From contig DATALQ010000037.1 in NCBI GenBank assembly GCA_036260935.1, positions 31,792 through 95,791 on the forward strand: a stretch of DNA of 64,000 bases. The letters run 5' to 3'. Shown in pieces: positions 43,448 to 51,997 of the stretch (position 1 is its first letter; each line of letters opens with the position of its first letter). The DNA is from JAEYOM01 sp036260935 (GTDB lineage Bacteria > Bacillota > Clostridia > Acetivibrionales > DTU013). The position numbers and the translations under genes were made by a program. Below the pieces are notes generated by a model. The model had not been told where the DNA came from and searched no databases. It was given only the letters and a program-made list of their open reading frames with translations.

Positions 43448-45172
43448 TCAGCGCGGAATAAAGGGAAGAATCAGCCGTGACTGGTAATCCTTCATATGGA
43501 AAACACACTGGTGAGCTACCTTGTATTCGGTCTCGTAACCAATGCGCCCTCCGGTGTTCAGGTTGAGGTCAGCGTCAGGGAACAGGCTGCTGGTGATATC
43601 CAGGCGGATTGCGTGGCCTTTTTTCAGTTTCATGGCGATATTGGCCGCCTCCAGATTATATCGGTAAACCTGCCCGGGCGTAAGGAACTCCGGCTTTTCA
43701 CTGTTGCGGTAACGGGCGCGGACCAGCTTCATTCCGATGCTGTATGCGCTTCCGTCCGGGTGAACATCGCTTACCTTGCAGACAAAATCGGTATCCACCG
43801 CGCTGGAGGACGCAAAAAGCTCTACTGTGACAGGACCCGTAATCTCGACATCCTCTTTAAAAGGCTCTGTGGTGTATACCAGAACATCCTCCCTGCGTTC
43901 ATTGGGTCGCTGATCCTGGATCAGGAAATGGTGCGGATCGCCGGTGCTGCTATAGCAGGGGTTTGACGGGTCGTACAGGTATTGGTCGCAGTTTTCCTCC
44001 TCCGGCTTTTCAGGGGAAAGGAATCCATTGCCGCTCAACGTATTGGCATGGCCTTTGCTGTGCAGATAATACGATACGTATTCGGTCCTGGCAAGCGGCC
44101 ACTCATACTCGTCGCGCCAGACATTATCTCCAAGTATGAAGAGCTTGACAGGCGCACCGGAAACGAAACTGTTATCTATTCCCTTCAGCCAGCGGTCAAA
44201 CCATGCGACCAGCTTTTCAGTGATACCCGCGCCGCGGCCCGAACCCTGCGGTCCGAAATCAACGCCCTCTAACGATCCGGGCAACATGTCGCCGTGGTTC
44301 CAGGGGCCGACGATAAGCTTGCTGCTCTCGCGGCATACCTGTGAACCTCCCCGGGCACGGAACCCGGTATAATTATAGATTGTCTTGTCCCGCAGAAAAT
44401 CGTGCCAGCCTGTAAGGTTGAGGCAGGGAACCTCAACCTTTTCAAAAGCCTCAGCGCGTCCTATTTCTTTCAGGTATTCCGAATTTTCAATGTTCTCAAG
44501 AAGCTCCCGCTGAAATTCCAAGCCCGGAACCCCAGGCAGGTTGGCAGCCGGGGTATCCTTTATGGGCAGCCATCTAAGCTGGCGGTCTCCGTCCTTTTCA
44601 TACTCGTGCATTTTATTCAGCGTAACCTGACTGAGGAGGCCGGGGAAGTATTTCATTCTGCTGTATGCCTGCCCGTAAATCCAGCCGTAAAGCATATTGG
44701 AAAATACGCCGAACGAGTAGATGGCAGGGAATTTCGTCCATGAGGTCTGGAAGGGACAGATGGCTTTCAGATGCGGCGGTCTGCCCTGGGCCGCGGCAAG
44801 CTGTGAAAAACCGTGATAAGATTCGCCGACCATGCCTACATTTCCGTCGCACCAATCCTGTACGGCGATCCATTCGACCGAATCATAGCCATCCTCTACC
44901 TGGTTGCCCGCAGGATCGATCACGCCTTCGGAATATCCGGCTCCTCTTACATCCTGAATTACCACGTTATAGCCCTGGCCGGCGAGCTCCAGTGCATGAA
45001 TATAGCCGCAGAGAGGGCCGTCTCCGTCTTTCAGGTAGGGAGTACGGTTCAGAATGGCCGGATATTTTTCATTGTTGTCCGGCCGGTATATGTTGGCATA
45101 CAGAATCGCTCCATCCCGCATTGGCATAGCTATGTTAAACCATACTTTTACATTCATCCTCAATTGAGCCAT
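43448..45172 (-). CDS. CocE/NonD family (X-Pro dipeptidyl-peptidase-like) hydrolase
   Basis: 574 residues. The alpha/beta-hydrolase domain has the nucleophile Ser118 in GESYHG; GPWNHGD near residue 290 holds a probable His. The C-terminal jelly-roll of the PepX family (about 330-570) ends with GGRIGYETEY. Members cut acyl esters such as cocaine or glutaryl groups, or X-Pro peptides. No signal peptide. AAAGGAG lies 9 bases before the ATG. It is the last gene of a minus-strand operon starting at 51782. Together with GH43 an esterase role on decorated sugars is inferred. Confidence 0.85.
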   Translation of the reverse strand: MAQLRMNVKVWFNIAMPMRDGAILYANIYRPDNNEKYPAILNRTPYLKDGDGPLCGYIHALELAGQGYNVVIQDVRGAGYSEGVIDPAGNQVEDGYDSVEWIAVQDWCDGNVGMVGESYHGFSQLAAAQGRPPHLKAICPFQTSWTKFPAIYSFGVFSNMLYGWIYGQAYSRMKYFPGLLSQVTLNKMHEYEKDGDRQLRWLPIKDTPAANLPGVPGLEFQRELLENIENSEYLKEIGRAEAFEKVEVPCLNLTGWHDFLRDKTIYNYTGFRARGGSQVCRESSKLIVGPWNHGDMLPGSLEGVDFGPQGSGRGAGITEKLVAWFDRWLKGIDNSFVSGAPVKLFILGDNVWRDEYEWPLARTEYVSYYLHSKGHANTLSGNGFLSPEKPEEENCDQYLYDPSNPCYSSTGDPHHFLIQDQRPNERREDVLVYTTEPFKEDVEITGPVTVELFASSSAVDTDFVCKVSDVHPDGSAYSIGMKLVRARYRNSEKPEFLTPGQVYRYNLEAANIAMKLKKGHAIRLDITSSLFPDADLNLNTGGRIGYETEYKVAHQCVFHMKDYQSRLILPFIPR

Positions 45173-45203
45173 TCAAAATAACTCCTTTCAATTAGCACTC
45201 CGA

Positions 45204-45321
45204 TAAATAGTATATTTTACGACGTTTTCTTTATCCTCCAAGATGCCAAACGCCTTCATTGGTAAATAGTTTATTTTACGATGTTTTCTTTATCCTCCCA
45301 GACGGCAAACGCCTCCATTGG
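45204..45321. repeat. 59-bp tandem duplication at the 3' end of a hydrolase gene
   Basis: Copy one is 45204-45262 and copy two 45263-45321, with 53 of 59 bases identical. Copy two contains the last codons and stop of the serine hydrolase; copy one is a non-coding echo after the stop. The six differences show it is not fresh. Confidence 0.88.
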
Positions 45322-46776
45322 CGGGATATCGAATCCGCCTACCGGTTTCAGTTCGGAAACGATATGTACGCCGTCGGATTCGAACCGGAAGGACAGGCTT
45401 CGACTACGGCAGCTTTCCAGCCACCGTATTTCGAGACTGAGCGTATCGGCATCCTTCCAGTAGGCGGAAAGCAAGGCTTCCGTAACAGGGATATTTCCTT
45501 CCGCGTGGTTGGTAAATCTTCTTCCGTCCAAACCGGCTAGAACGGTGTGCATTCCGCTTTCACTCTCCACCGTCAATTTCAGCAATCTTTGTGAAAACAG
45601 GAAGGAGAATGCGTAAACCTCATCATGGTACCCCCTGTTGAATATAGCAATGTCTTCTGCGAAAAAGGCGGCATGCCCATCCTTTATTCTGCAGCGGCGG
45701 CCGTTGACAAACGGTATTGCAGGAGAATCCGGGGAGCAGGCCGGAGCGGGGAGGGCAAGGCATGCACATTTTCTCTCCAGTTCAGCCAGCCCTTCGGCGT
45801 CGTCGGGAAGCGCAGCGCCGTATACTTTGGAACCGAAGCCGAACAATACGGCTTTCATTTTACGGTCGGCATCCGGGCTGGAAATTGTTTGATTCAGGGA
45901 AATCACCATATCCTGTTCCGGAAATCCTACGGCTAGCTGACCCATGGCTCCGTCCGCGTAAAAATTGCCGCCCCTGATCCACATCATACCCCCGTAGCCC
46001 TGATCCTGCGGGACATCGGGGAATGTGAGGCGGAACTGGTCGTTTTGCAGTTTTACGGCAGTCCTTGCCCAGTTCTCCGAAATGATCTGTTCACCTTCCC
46101 AGGTGCCGCCCTGCAGGAATAGCTGCATCAACCTGGCGTTATCCTCCGTAGTGGTAACGATCCCGCCGCTCCCGTTTTCGGAGCCGTCGCCGTGCCGGTA
46201 CCACCGGATAACACTGCCGTCGATCCCTATCTTGTGAAAAAGGCGGGGAGTAAGGTATTCCCTGAGTCCCAAGCCTGTTTTTCTTGTGATGCAGGCTCCC
46301 ACCATGGAGCATGCTATACTGTTGTAAAAGAAAGAAGTTCCCGGTTTATGGACAATCTCCATATGGAAAAAATTCCTCTTCCAATCGGGATCCGTTACAT
46401 CGGGTTGGGAAACCATTCCCGCGGACATGGTCAGGATATGTCGCATTTTCAATTGGTCCCAATACGGACCGGACGTTTCTCCCGCATACTCCGGGAAAAT
46501 ATCTATAAGCCGTACCTCCAGGTTCAGGATACCTTCCTTTTCGGCGATGCCGTAAGCGGCTCCCGTTACTGTTTTCGTAAGGGACTGCGAGCCATGGATG
46601 AGGCCCGGCGCAAATGGGTTCCACCAACCCTTCGCTGCGATCCTGCCGTGGCGGAGGATCATAAAGCCATGCATCTCCGTGCCGCTTTCCTCCAAATCCC
46701 GTACAAATTTTAAAATACTGCGGCTGGAGATCCCCAGCGATTCAGGGGAAACGTGCGGTAATTCTTTTCCTGTCAT
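45271..46776 (-). CDS. Beta-lactamase-fold serine hydrolase (esterase/peptidase)
   Basis: 501 residues. Ser65-x-x-Lys68 in SQSLTK is the nucleophile pair, and FFYNSIACSMVG provides the Tyr-x-Asn of class C beta-lactamase relatives. A C-terminal beta domain follows from about 350. No signal peptide, so a cytoplasmic esterase is more likely than a wall enzyme. ATG 46776 follows AGGAGG by 4 bases; the frame extends to 46824 without a better site. Its 3' end is part of a 59-bp tandem duplication. Confidence 0.85.
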   Translation of the reverse strand: MTGKELPHVSPESLGISSRSILKFVRDLEESGTEMHGFMILRHGRIAAKGWWNPFAPGLIHGSQSLTKTVTGAAYGIAEKEGILNLEVRLIDIFPEYAGETSGPYWDQLKMRHILTMSAGMVSQPDVTDPDWKRNFFHMEIVHKPGTSFFYNSIACSMVGACITRKTGLGLREYLTPRLFHKIGIDGSVIRWYRHGDGSENGSGGIVTTTEDNARLMQLFLQGGTWEGEQIISENWARTAVKLQNDQFRLTFPDVPQDQGYGGMMWIRGGNFYADGAMGQLAVGFPEQDMVISLNQTISSPDADRKMKAVLFGFGSKVYGAALPDDAEGLAELERKCACLALPAPACSPDSPAIPFVNGRRCRIKDGHAAFFAEDIAIFNRGYHDEVYAFSFLFSQRLLKLTVESESGMHTVLAGLDGRRFTNHAEGNIPVTEALLSAYWKDADTLSLEIRWLESCRSRSLSFRFESDGVHIVSELKPVGGFDIPPMEAFAVWEDKENIVK

Positions 46777-46843
46777 AATACCTCCTAAAATGCGGCCGCT
46801 CTGTCTTGAAAAGGCATCCCCCATAAATAGGGCGGTTTACGTG

Positions 46844-48043
46844 TCAATCCTTAAGAATACACGCAGAACGGAAGCCCGCCAGTTCGTAATTCTTGGTGCG
46901 GGGATATGTCATCCCTAAAAAATATACTCCTGCATGATTCTGCACGCGATGGGCGCCGCCGCATAGCGGAAGGCATTCTCCTTCTGTTTTGATCCAGCGC
47001 CAGCCGTCGTATAATCCATCGGAGTCCTCCGGACATAATATCAGCGAGTATATAAGCTCCGGTAAGCAAAGTCCCTCTTCAGCCCTGACGTCCTTGAAAC
47101 TGCAGTCATGGGGCTCGCCGGTACATTCGCCGATGCGGGTAGTAAGGCGGATTGCCCCGTCCCTGTAGTCAAATTTAAGCGTATCCTGTGATCCGGGATC
47201 AGCAAGGGTTCCATCCGGAAGGACAGCCCGCCAGTCATGGGAGTCCTGTGACATGTCGCATTCGGGAAGCGCACAGTCGCAGCCGGGTATGATCTGTATT
47301 TCTCCATTCATAAGCCTGAGACCGGCAAACCACTCGTTCAGGTTTCCTGTTAAATCAAAGATACCATCCCGGCTATGGTTGTGGGCCCAGGTAACAGGAC
47401 CTGAACCGGTTGCTACACGGCCGTCCAGCGTTGGCATTCCTCTTTCCTCGCGATGAAGGAAATCACAGCCGTCGTCACTGTTTCCGTGCGGCAGGAAGCC
47501 ATTCTGCCGCATCCAGAGGACTAGCGCCGCCCTGAGAGCAAAGGAGGAGAGGTGCCAGCCGTCTCCTTTGGCTCTGCACGCTTCGAGCGCCTGTTCAAAC
47601 GGCACTCCGTATGCCGGGTCCTTTAGCGGCAGGGAATACCCGCGCCCGTCGATGAGGATGTTCTGAAATTTGGAAATATAAAGGGCTTTTTGGGGCTCTC
47701 CCCTCAGCATGAAAGCAGGATGTACGGTATCGGAGCCCTTCCGCAAAAGATCACGGTTTGTGAGTAGAGGGACGCGAACCATTACGGAAGGAATACCACG
47801 GTCGTCGACCAGGACCGTGTTTGTTCCGCCGGAAAGGAGTTCCACCGAAGACTTGAATTCCCTCAGAGCATTCTCGCTCCAAATATGGGCATACCCATCG
47901 CCGGCTGTATTTTCCAGCGCCCGCGCAGCTAAGGCAGCGGTAGCTTCCTTCTTTTCGCAGTCCTCATCAAAAACATTGTAAACCTGTTTAATTTGTTGTT
48001 CCGCTTCCTTCACTTGTTCGGTTTTGGCGTATTCATTGCCCAT
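46844..48043 (-). CDS. SUMF1/formylglycine-generating-enzyme-like protein
   Basis: 399 residues. The C-type-lectin-like SUMF1 fold is indicated by GIFDLTGNLNEW near residue 250 and ELAGFRSACI at the C terminus. Relatives include formylglycine-generating enzymes, EgtB and PvdO, and non-catalytic binding proteins. The copper/cysteine pair of a true formylglycine enzyme is not clearly present, and no sulfatase is near in the operon. ATG 48043 has AAGGAG 8 bases upstream; the frame from 48073 has none. It lies between the exporter genes and the serine hydrolase. The function is unknown. Confidence 0.7.
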   Translation of the reverse strand: MGNEYAKTEQVKEAEQQIKQVYNVFDEDCEKKEATAALAARALENTAGDGYAHIWSENALREFKSSVELLSGGTNTVLVDDRGIPSVMVRVPLLTNRDLLRKGSDTVHPAFMLRGEPQKALYISKFQNILIDGRGYSLPLKDPAYGVPFEQALEACRAKGDGWHLSSFALRAALVLWMRQNGFLPHGNSDDGCDFLHREERGMPTLDGRVATGSGPVTWAHNHSRDGIFDLTGNLNEWFAGLRLMNGEIQIIPGCDCALPECDMSQDSHDWRAVLPDGTLADPGSQDTLKFDYRDGAIRLTTRIGECTGEPHDCSFKDVRAEEGLCLPELIYSLILCPEDSDGLYDGWRWIKTEGECLPLCGGAHRVQNHAGVYFLGMTYPRTKNYELAGFRSACILKD

Positions 48044-48144
48044 TGCCAATCTCCTTCCTTCTATAAACGCCATGCTTTTTGGTTAAAACAGGCGGCATAC
48101 ATAACTGCGCCTTCAATAATGGAGCATTGATCCATCCGCTTGAA

Positions 48145-50055
48145 TCAGGCCAGCTCCGATGCTCCTGTATACAGCTCATAATAACGTCCGCAGAGACTGA
48201 TCAAGTCTTTGTGGCTTCCTCTTTCAACTATTTCTCCGTTTTCGAGCACCATTATCGCGTCTGCATTGCGTACCGTAGACAGGCGGTGCGCGATTACAAG
48301 CGTGGTCCGCCCATGCATTAGCTTGTCCATACCGGCTTCGATAAGCTTTTCGGTATGTGTGTCTATAGAGCTTGTGGCTTCGTCAAGGATCAGGACAGGC
48401 GGGTCCGCCACTGCGGCACGGGCAATGGAAAGAAGCTGACGCTGTCCTTGCGAGAGGCTTGTTCCGTCGTGTGACAATACCGTATCATATCCATTCGGCA
48501 GCTTCATGATAAAGCTGTGCGCATTTGCCAGCTTTGCCGCCCTTATTACGTCCTCATCCGTTGCTTCAAGGTTTCCGTAGCGGATATTTTCCCGAATGGT
48601 TCCATGGAAAAGATGGACGTCCTGCAAGACCATTCCGAGCGAACGCCGCAAGTCCGATTTTCTGATTCTGGTGACATCGATTCCGTCAAAAGTGATACGG
48701 CCCGAACTGATATTGTAAAATCGATTGATCAGGTTTGTGATCGTAGTCTTGCCGGCGCCTGTTGAACCGACGAAAGCGAGCTTTTGACCGGGTTTGGCAA
48801 AAAACGATACGGATTTCAGCACATCCTTTTCAGGTACGTAATTGAAGGTTACATCATAGAAGCGTATATCACCCTTCAGTGGAATCAACGACCTTCCGCC
48901 GTCATCGTTTTCCGCCTCCCAGGCCCATCGGGGCATTGTTCCGGAATCCTTCGAGATGTCGGAATCCTTATACTCCGGATCCTTTACATTTATTAGACGA
49001 ACAGTCCCGTTATCCGTTTCTGCGGAGCTGTCAAGCACTTCAAAGATCCTCTCTGCGCCGGCAAGTGCTCCAAGCAGGGTATTCAACTGGTTGGCGATCA
49101 TTGTAATGGGCATTGAAAAAGATCTTGTGTACTGCAGGAAGGCCGCTATAGTTCCTATATCGATGCGGCCCTGAAGAGCCAATATGGCTCCTGCCATAAC
49201 AGTCACGGAATAATGCGCATAGGACAGGTTTCCCATGACAGGCATCAGTATACCGGCAAAAGTCTGTGCATCGGTAGCGGCTTCACGAAGGGCCTCATTC
49301 TTGTTTTTGAAGGAGTCTTTTGCCTGCTGTTCATGCTGGAAAACCTTGACGACTTTCTGCCCTTCGATCAATTCTTCAATTATACCGTCAAGCTCACCGA
49401 GCGACTTCTGCTGCGCACGGAAATAATTAGAGCTCTTTTTGCCCACTGCCTTTGTCACCCAGAGCATAATGGCAAGAAAGAATACCACGAATAAGGTCAG
49501 AAACGGGCTTAGAACAAGCATCATTACAAATACGCCCACCACTGTTATCGCGGAGGTTATTAGTTGAGACAGGCCTTGCTCCAGCGCAATATTGATATTG
49601 TCGACGTCATTTGTAAAACGGCTCATTATCTCGCCATGACTTTTGCTGTCGAAGTAGTTAACGGGCAGATCCATCATGTGCTCAAAAAGCTCATTTCTTA
49701 TGCGGTTCGAAGTACCCTGCGCGATCCTTACGATCATCAGGTTGCTTACGTATGCCAATACGACGGATGTGAGATAAATGGCCGCCATTTGAAACAGGGA
49801 ACCTGCCAGACTGGACAATTCGGCCCCTGCCTTTATTCCGTTGATCAGCGGTTTCAGATACCATGTGGCGATGACTCCCGCCAGTGAGCTGAGAATTACC
49901 AGAAAAACGGCAATGAACAGATTCAACGGGTTGCTCCCGAGATAGCGCAATAGCCTCATAAAGGACTTGCGTGCACTTTTCGGTTTCTCGAATGATCTGA
50001 AACCGGGACCCCGCATTTGCCTCCTGGGCGGCAGCGATGCTGATGAGTTGCTCAT
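48145..50055 (-). CDS. ABC exporter half-transporter, second subunit
   Basis: 636 residues. A six-helix type I exporter domain (about 40-330) leads to an ATPase with GSTGAGKTT (Walker A), LSQGQRQLLSIARA (signature) and LILDEATSSID. The ATG overlaps the previous stop (ATGA), so it pairs with the 577-residue subunit as a heterodimer. An insert of about 45 residues (SSAETDNGTVRL to DDGGRSLIPL) lies before the ATPase. The glutamate after the Walker B Asp is present, so this is the catalytically competent subunit. The substrate is unknown. Confidence 0.93.
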   Translation of the reverse strand: MSNSSASLPPRRQMRGPGFRSFEKPKSARKSFMRLLRYLGSNPLNLFIAVFLVILSSLAGVIATWYLKPLINGIKAGAELSSLAGSLFQMAAIYLTSVVLAYVSNLMIVRIAQGTSNRIRNELFEHMMDLPVNYFDSKSHGEIMSRFTNDVDNINIALEQGLSQLITSAITVVGVFVMMLVLSPFLTLFVVFFLAIMLWVTKAVGKKSSNYFRAQQKSLGELDGIIEELIEGQKVVKVFQHEQQAKDSFKNKNEALREAATDAQTFAGILMPVMGNLSYAHYSVTVMAGAILALQGRIDIGTIAAFLQYTRSFSMPITMIANQLNTLLGALAGAERIFEVLDSSAETDNGTVRLINVKDPEYKDSDISKDSGTMPRWAWEAENDDGGRSLIPLKGDIRFYDVTFNYVPEKDVLKSVSFFAKPGQKLAFVGSTGAGKTTITNLINRFYNISSGRITFDGIDVTRIRKSDLRRSLGMVLQDVHLFHGTIRENIRYGNLEATDEDVIRAAKLANAHSFIMKLPNGYDTVLSHDGTSLSQGQRQLLSIARAAVADPPVLILDEATSSIDTHTEKLIEAGMDKLMHGRTTLVIAHRLSTVRNADAIMVLENGEIVERGSHKDLISLCGRYYELYTGASELA

Positions 50056-51782
50056 GCCGTCAGACTCCCTTCCAGCTGTGTCATGTAAATATCTTTATAA
50101 ATACTGTTGCTTTCAAGCATTTGTCCGGGTGTGCCGATCCCTTCCATATGGCCGTTATCCATTACAAGGATCCTGTCGGCGTGCTCGACGGAAGCGATAC
50201 GTTGGGCGACTATGATTACTGTAATGCCGTTCAGGCGGGTTTTAAACGCATGGCGGATTCTTGCGTCGGTAGCCATATCGACTGCGCTTGTAGAGTCATC
50301 GAGGATAAGTACCTTCGGATGCTTTAAAAGTGCGCGCGCTATACACAGACGCTGTTTTTGCCCCCCTGAAAGTGTGGCGCCCCCCTGCCCGAGCAGGGTG
50401 TCGAGTGCGGACGGCATCTGGGATATAAATCCCCAGGCCTGTGCCATTTCACAGGCATCCTGGATCTCTTCATCCGTAGCATTTTCGTTACCCCATAAAA
50501 GATTCTCCCGGATCGTACCTGTGAAGAGGGTGTTTTTTTGAAGGACCATACTGACTGCACTTCTTAAGGCTCCCAGATCATAATCCTTCACATCCGCGCC
50601 CCCCAGCAGGACCGAGCCTTCAGTGGCGTCATACAGGCGCGGCAGCAATTGTACCAGGGTGCTTTTACCGGAGCCGGTGGCTCCGATGATGCCTATGATT
50701 TCTCCGGCTCCGATGCTCAGATTGATTTTGTCCAGGCTGTAAGAGGCAGTATTTCCCGGGTATTTAAAGCTAACATTGCGGAATTCTATCGAGCCGTCGG
50801 CAACTTCGCGGATCCCATTTTCCTTACCGACTATGTCGATTTCTGTATCAAGGACTTCCAGTATTCTTTCACCGGAGGCTTTTGCACGGGTGAACATCAA
50901 AAAAAGCATCGACAGCATATTTAATGATATTAGGATTTGTGTAACATAGGTGATAAAGCTGATCAACTGGCCTGTGAGCAGGGACCCGCCGATAACCATA
51001 TTGCCCCCGAACCAAAGGATGGATATTATGCAGGCATACATGATCAGCTGCATTATCGGCCCGTTGAGGATAACAAGGCTCACTGCGTGGATTGCGGCTT
51101 TCATCAGAGAATCGTTAGCCAGTTTGAAACGTGATTTTTCATGGCCGGCCCGGACAAAGGACTTTATTACCCTTATGCCTGTAAGGTTTTCCTGTACGGA
51201 CGTGTTCAGCTCGTCTATTTTTTTCTGTAATGCACGAAACCTTGGGTGGGCGCTGGATAGTATAAAGTAGAGTGAAAAAGCGAGCAAGGGTATTGCTATC
51301 AGAAAAACCGCAGACAGGCGGCTATTAATTGTCAGCACCATGACCAGCGCCAGTATCATCATAAACGGAGCCCTGATCAGCATTCTGAGCCCCATCATGA
51401 CGGACTGCTGCAGATTGTTGACATCGTTTGTAAGGCGCGTTACCAGGGATGGCACGCTGAACCGGTCAAGGTTTGCAAAAGAAAAATCCTGTATTTTCTC
51501 AAACAGAGCCTGCCTTACCTGATAACCGAACCCCTGCGAAGAAATTGCCGCAAGGCGGTTGCCGAACGCGCCGCAGCCAAGAGCTATCAAGGCAAGCACA
51601 ATCATCAGCGTACCGGTCCTGTATATGTAATCCATATTATTATTCCTTATACCGATATCCACTACGGAAGACATCATTGAAGGCATCAGAATATCGATGA
51701 TGACTTCACCCAGAACAAGCAGCGGACAAATAACGGCAGGCAGGCGGTATGGCTTTATATAGGGTATGAGTTTTTTTAGCAT
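50052..51782 (-). CDS. ABC exporter half-transporter, first subunit
   Basis: 576 residues with a six-helix domain and an ATPase: GATGSGKSTL, LSGGQKQRLCIARAL and LILDDSTSAVD. The Walker B motif ends in Asp-Ser rather than Asp-Glu, the degenerate-site pattern of heterodimeric exporters of the BmrCD/YheIH type. ATG 51782 has AAGGAGG 7 bases upstream. It opens a minus-strand operon with the second subunit, the SUMF1-like gene and two hydrolases. It is divergent from the MoaF-like gene, and a palindrome lies at its predicted transcription start. Confidence 0.93.
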   Translation of the reverse strand: MLKKLIPYIKPYRLPAVICPLLVLGEVIIDILMPSMMSSVVDIGIRNNNMDYIYRTGTLMIVLALIALGCGAFGNRLAAISSQGFGYQVRQALFEKIQDFSFANLDRFSVPSLVTRLTNDVNNLQQSVMMGLRMLIRAPFMMILALVMVLTINSRLSAVFLIAIPLLAFSLYFILSSAHPRFRALQKKIDELNTSVQENLTGIRVIKSFVRAGHEKSRFKLANDSLMKAAIHAVSLVILNGPIMQLIMYACIISILWFGGNMVIGGSLLTGQLISFITYVTQILISLNMLSMLFLMFTRAKASGERILEVLDTEIDIVGKENGIREVADGSIEFRNVSFKYPGNTASYSLDKINLSIGAGEIIGIIGATGSGKSTLVQLLPRLYDATEGSVLLGGADVKDYDLGALRSAVSMVLQKNTLFTGTIRENLLWGNENATDEEIQDACEMAQAWGFISQMPSALDTLLGQGGATLSGGQKQRLCIARALLKHPKVLILDDSTSAVDMATDARIRHAFKTRLNGITVIIVAQRIASVEHADRILVMDNGHMEGIGTPGQMLESNSIYKDIYMTQLEGSLTA

Positions 51783-51864
51783 CAAATATCCTCCTTATTT
51801 TATACAGCCATAGGATGGGTTCACTCCTCCGTTTTTGCAGCGAAGCAGTGTGATTTAGCAATAG

Positions 51865-51880
51865 AATTAGTATACTAATT
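51865..51880. promoter_or_regulatory. Operator-like palindrome at the exporter promoter
   Basis: AATTAGTATACTAATT is a perfect 16-bp palindrome lying at about +1 to +16 of the minus-strand exporter transcript. Confidence 0.75.
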
Positions 51881-51887
51881 AATTAAA

Positions 51888-51917
51888 ACTATATATATTA
51901 CTCAGCTATAATGTCAA
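51888..51917 (-). promoter_or_regulatory. Promoter of the ABC exporter operon
   Basis: On the minus strand TTGACA (51917-51912), 18 bases, TATAGT (51893-51888). The predicted start falls on the palindrome at 51865-51880. Confidence 0.7.
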
Positions 51918-51940
51918 GATAAATTAATTTCATATTGTGT

Positions 51941-51969
51941 TTGACTAGATTAGTATACTAATCTATAAT
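51941..51969 (+). promoter_or_regulatory. Promoter of the MoaF-like/carboxylesterase operon
   Basis: TTGACT (51941-51946), 17 bases, TATAAT (51964-51969). The spacer is filled by the palindrome at 51947-51964. Confidence 0.8.
51947..51964. promoter_or_regulatory. Operator-like palindrome filling the promoter spacer
   Basis: AGATTAGTATACTAATCT is a perfect 18-bp palindrome. It shares the 14-bp core ATTAGTATACTAAT with 51865-51880, 83 bases away centre to centre. A protein bound here would block RNA polymerase. Confidence 0.82.
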
Positions 51970-51997
51970 AAAAAGCAGGTATTGAATAAGAAACCTT

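Noticed and set aside
46844..48043. Variable protein of a diversity-generating retroelement
   Set aside because: The lectin-like fold would fit, but there is no reverse transcriptase and no template repeat in the window.
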